From Lachnospiraceae bacterium (GTDB taxonomy: Bacteria; Bacillota; Clostridia; Lachnospirales; Lachnospiraceae): a stretch of 64,000 nt of DNA. Where the stretch lies: the NCBI GenBank assembly GCA_017441265.1, contig JAFRYE010000035.1, forward strand, positions 28,099 to 92,098. The letters run 5' to 3'. The notes under the pieces are model-generated. The model had not been told where the DNA came from. It did not search any database and saw nothing but the letters and a program-made list of their open reading frames with translations. The translations under genes and the position numbers were made by a program. Within the stretch, counting starts at the first letter, position 1. Each line of letters starts with the position of its first letter. Positions 62,223-64,000 of this stretch are shown in pieces.

Positions 62223-64000
62223 TTACTTTTCCGGTCCGAGGCCGAGATGCTTGCGAAGCACACCGATGCTGGCCGGTCCGACCTTCAAAAATGCCTCGTA
62301 CGCTTCCTTCTGGGTCATGCCCTTCGCCATCAGCTCGTCGATGATATCCAGGCACTGGAAATGGCTGAAGGAATACGGCAGCGCAACGCCGGGGTCTTCC
62401 ACCACGGATTCAAGATAATAATCAGCCGCATCCGGGTCCATACCGTATGTTTCCATGAACGACGCAATCTGGGTTTTACTCCATCCGAAGTAGTTGACAC
62501 CGATATCCACGCAGGAATAAACGGTCATACCGTACGTGTAATCGAAATCCAGATAAAAGGCCGCATTCTTATCGTTTGTAGCCCACAAATACGCGTTCGT
62601 GCCCATCATTGTCGCCCAGCCTTCGGCATAACCGGTATATCCGAGCGCCGAATTGATCTTGTGATATCCTTCCGTTCTGCGGAAGTACAGATTCTGATAA
62701 AGATGTCCCGGATATCCCTCATGAGCCAGCGTGGAGAACAATTCCACATCGTCACTGCCGGTGTGAGGGTTAACGCGAATGACGCGCACCGCATCGTTGT
62801 CCGCCTGCGGATGAAGGAAATATGCCATAACGCCCTCGACACAAAGCTCGTCCGGCAAAGCGGAAACAACGTACTTCGAATCTCCTGCCGACGGATACTC
62901 TTTCTCCGTGAATTCCTTCTGTCTCTCAACGATCACATTGAAATCCGAAGTGCCGTATTTCAGGCTTTTACTGCGCTGATAAGCATCGGAATCGGTCTGT
63001 TTGATTGCAAGATATTCCGTGACCATCGCAACAAGTTTTTCCTGCATATACTCAAGCATTCGCTCCGGTGACAGATTCGAACCCGTCTCTGCCTGGATCA
63101 GGAACTTGTAGTATTCACGTCCGCCCTCGCGGTTCGCCAGCGGAACCGGATCCGAAATGTACTGTTCCAGCGTTTCCACCTGTTCCTCGAGTTTTTTCGC
63201 AGCGGGAACAAACGTCTCCTTGAGCACGTTTGCCAGCTTCGCTGCGGCCTCATCGATCTCCGTCTGCGAGAATCCGCCGGAAGCCATGTTGCCCTTAAAC
63301 GCCGCTACGAGCACTTCGGCGTCATCTTTGTAAAGGTCTTTGATATTCTTGATCGTCGTGTCATACATTTCCTGCGTCGGGCAGGCTCCCTTTTTGCAGA
63401 AGTCCTCCATCAGAGCGAACAGGGAATCGAAATATGCAGGCAGCGAACGAATATCGTCAAGGAACAGATCGATATCCTTCTCCTCGACAACGGCATACTC
63501 CGAAAGCAGCGTGGAAAGGCTGCTGATGGCGTTGTTGTTGACCGCCATGAAATAGTTGTCGCAGGCGCGAACATTCGAGAACCGTGCCGTCGTCTCATAC
63601 TCATACACGAGACGATCGTAATTGACTTTCTGCGGTTCGGTCAGGTTATCATAGGTAAATCTCGCAAGACCGTCATAGTATCCTTTCATGGTCTCGGTCA
63701 TTTCCTTCAGATCGTAATCCTCTTCCAGGAATTCATGATCCACCGTGATCCCGAGTTTTTCCGGATACTCCAGAATAAAGTGAAGCGACAGGTTGTTCGT
63801 TCCGACCATGTCGACGAAAATGCTGTCCAAATACTCGTCGAACGCCGCTCTCTCCGCTTCCACGCTCTCAAACTGCTCCGGAGTCGGGGAAGGTGCCTCG
63901 GTCGAAGGCGTCGGCGTTATCTCCTGCGTAGGAGTAATCTCCGTGGTGGGGGTTATCTCCGTGGTTGGGGTTATCTCCGTGGTAGGGGTTATCTCCTGTG
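62223..64000 (-). CDS. DUF885 metallopeptidase-like protein (5' end outside window)
   Basis: The frame is open through the right edge; an internal GTG at 63863 is not the start, because the frame continues upstream. About 590 C-terminal residues are visible. Domain DUF885 is shown by FSTLAHEGYPGHLYQNLYF (zinc-binding HEGYPGH) and by LGYTGYAEGWATMMG. DUF885 proteins are probable secreted or lipoprotein metallopeptidases. Before the domain is a Thr/Pro-rich linker with five EITPTT-type repeats, as in secreted proteins tethered to the cell surface. The signal peptide lies outside the window. Confidence 0.9.
   Translation of the reverse strand, partial: QEITPTTEITPTTEITPTTEITPTQEITPTPSTEAPSPTPEQFESVEAERAAFDEYLDSIFVDMVGTNNLSLHFILEYPEKLGITVDHEFLEEDYDLKEMTETMKGYYDGLARFTYDNLTEPQKVNYDRLVYEYETTARFSNVRACDNYFMAVNNNAISSLSTLLSEYAVVEEKDIDLFLDDIRSLPAYFDSLFALMEDFCKKGACPTQEMYDTTIKNIKDLYKDDAEVLVAAFKGNMASGGFSQTEIDEAAAKLANVLKETFVPAAKKLEEQVETLEQYISDPVPLANREGGREYYKFLIQAETGSNLSPERMLEYMQEKLVAMVTEYLAIKQTDSDAYQRSKSLKYGTSDFNVIVERQKEFTEKEYPSAGDSKYVVSALPDELCVEGVMAYFLHPQADNDAVRVIRVNPHTGSDDVELFSTLAHEGYPGHLYQNLYFRRTEGYHKINSALGYTGYAEGWATMMGTNAYLWATNDKNAAFYLDFDYTYGMTVYSCVDIGVNYFGWSKTQIASFMETYGMDPDAADYYLESVVEDPGVALPYSFSHFQCLDIIDELMAKGMTQKEAYEAFLKVGPASIGVLRKHLGLGPEK
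63913..64000 (-). repeat. 18-bp tandem repeats coding EITPTT
   Basis: Four full and one cut unit with period 18 bp encode EITPT followed by T or Q, running off the window. This is the low-complexity linker of the DUF885 protein. Confidence 0.85.

Overview
The window looks like a chromosomal segment of an anaerobic Bacillota, most likely a Clostridia/Lachnospiraceae relative with moderately high GC. Support comes from the gene content: an LTA-synthase-like sulfatase, DegV, VanZ, CdaA/CdaR, HPr with His15 and Ser46, a DUF6062-like protein, an EF-G2-type GTPase, GlnRS and strong AGGAGG ribosome sites. No rRNA, tRNA, insertion sequence, CRISPR array or prophage was seen. About 53 genes are packed with only about 5% intergenic sequence, and all but four are on the minus strand.

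Layout. 1-11.7 kb (minus): dapA-dapB, a GldA/GldF/GldG/DUF4340 ABC module, pheS-pheT, VanZ, a small membrane protein and a cut-off M29-like aminopeptidase, apparently one long transcription unit from a consensus promoter at 11.66-11.69 kb. 11.9-17.1 kb (plus): typA, dCMP deaminase and a large MacB/FtsX-type ABC protein. 17.1-27.8 kb (minus): a ten-gene overlapping operon with a nucleotidyltransferase-like protein, HprK-like kinase, PqqD-like protein, three GT2 glycosyltransferases, a duplicated PP-loop protein, a pyruvyltransferase, a double [4Fe-4S] F420-hydrogenase-beta-like protein and an ABC exporter. 27.9-33.2 kb: amidase, guaB, two small unknown proteins, glnS. 33.3-40.1 kb: HD-GYP-like protein, LTA-synthase-like enzyme, a glutamine-rich repeat membrane protein, ClpX. 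40.4-41.6 kb (plus): HtrA-like protease. 41.7-51.5 kb: glf, ispD/tarI, leuA, HPr, cdaR, cdaA, two membrane proteins, DegV, efp. 51.6-54.3 kb: Xaa-Pro peptidase, aroQ and a HAD-shikimate kinase fusion. 54.4-59.8 kb: a four-gene operon with TelA, a vWA-like DUF7192-type protein, a CobS/MoxR-like AAA+ ATPase and an unknown protein. 59.9-64 kb: EF-G-like GTPase and a DUF885 metallopeptidase cut by the window end.

Three points stand out. First, the octamer GGAAAATG/CATTTTCC occurs about 47 times on both strands, against fewer than two expected. It sits in several reading frames and between genes, but is absent from many of the most conserved genes. Second, the 17.1-27.8 kb operon looks like an undescribed biosynthesis/export pathway (kinase, PqqD-like chaperone, nucleotidyltransferase, glycosyl- and pyruvyl-transfer) with no local peptide precursor; a terminator-like hairpin lies just before its first start codon. 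Third, the TelA/AAA+/vWA-like operon resembles a chelatase-type remodelling machine of unknown role.

All counts and alignments were done by eye; family names rest on recognised motifs, not on searches.
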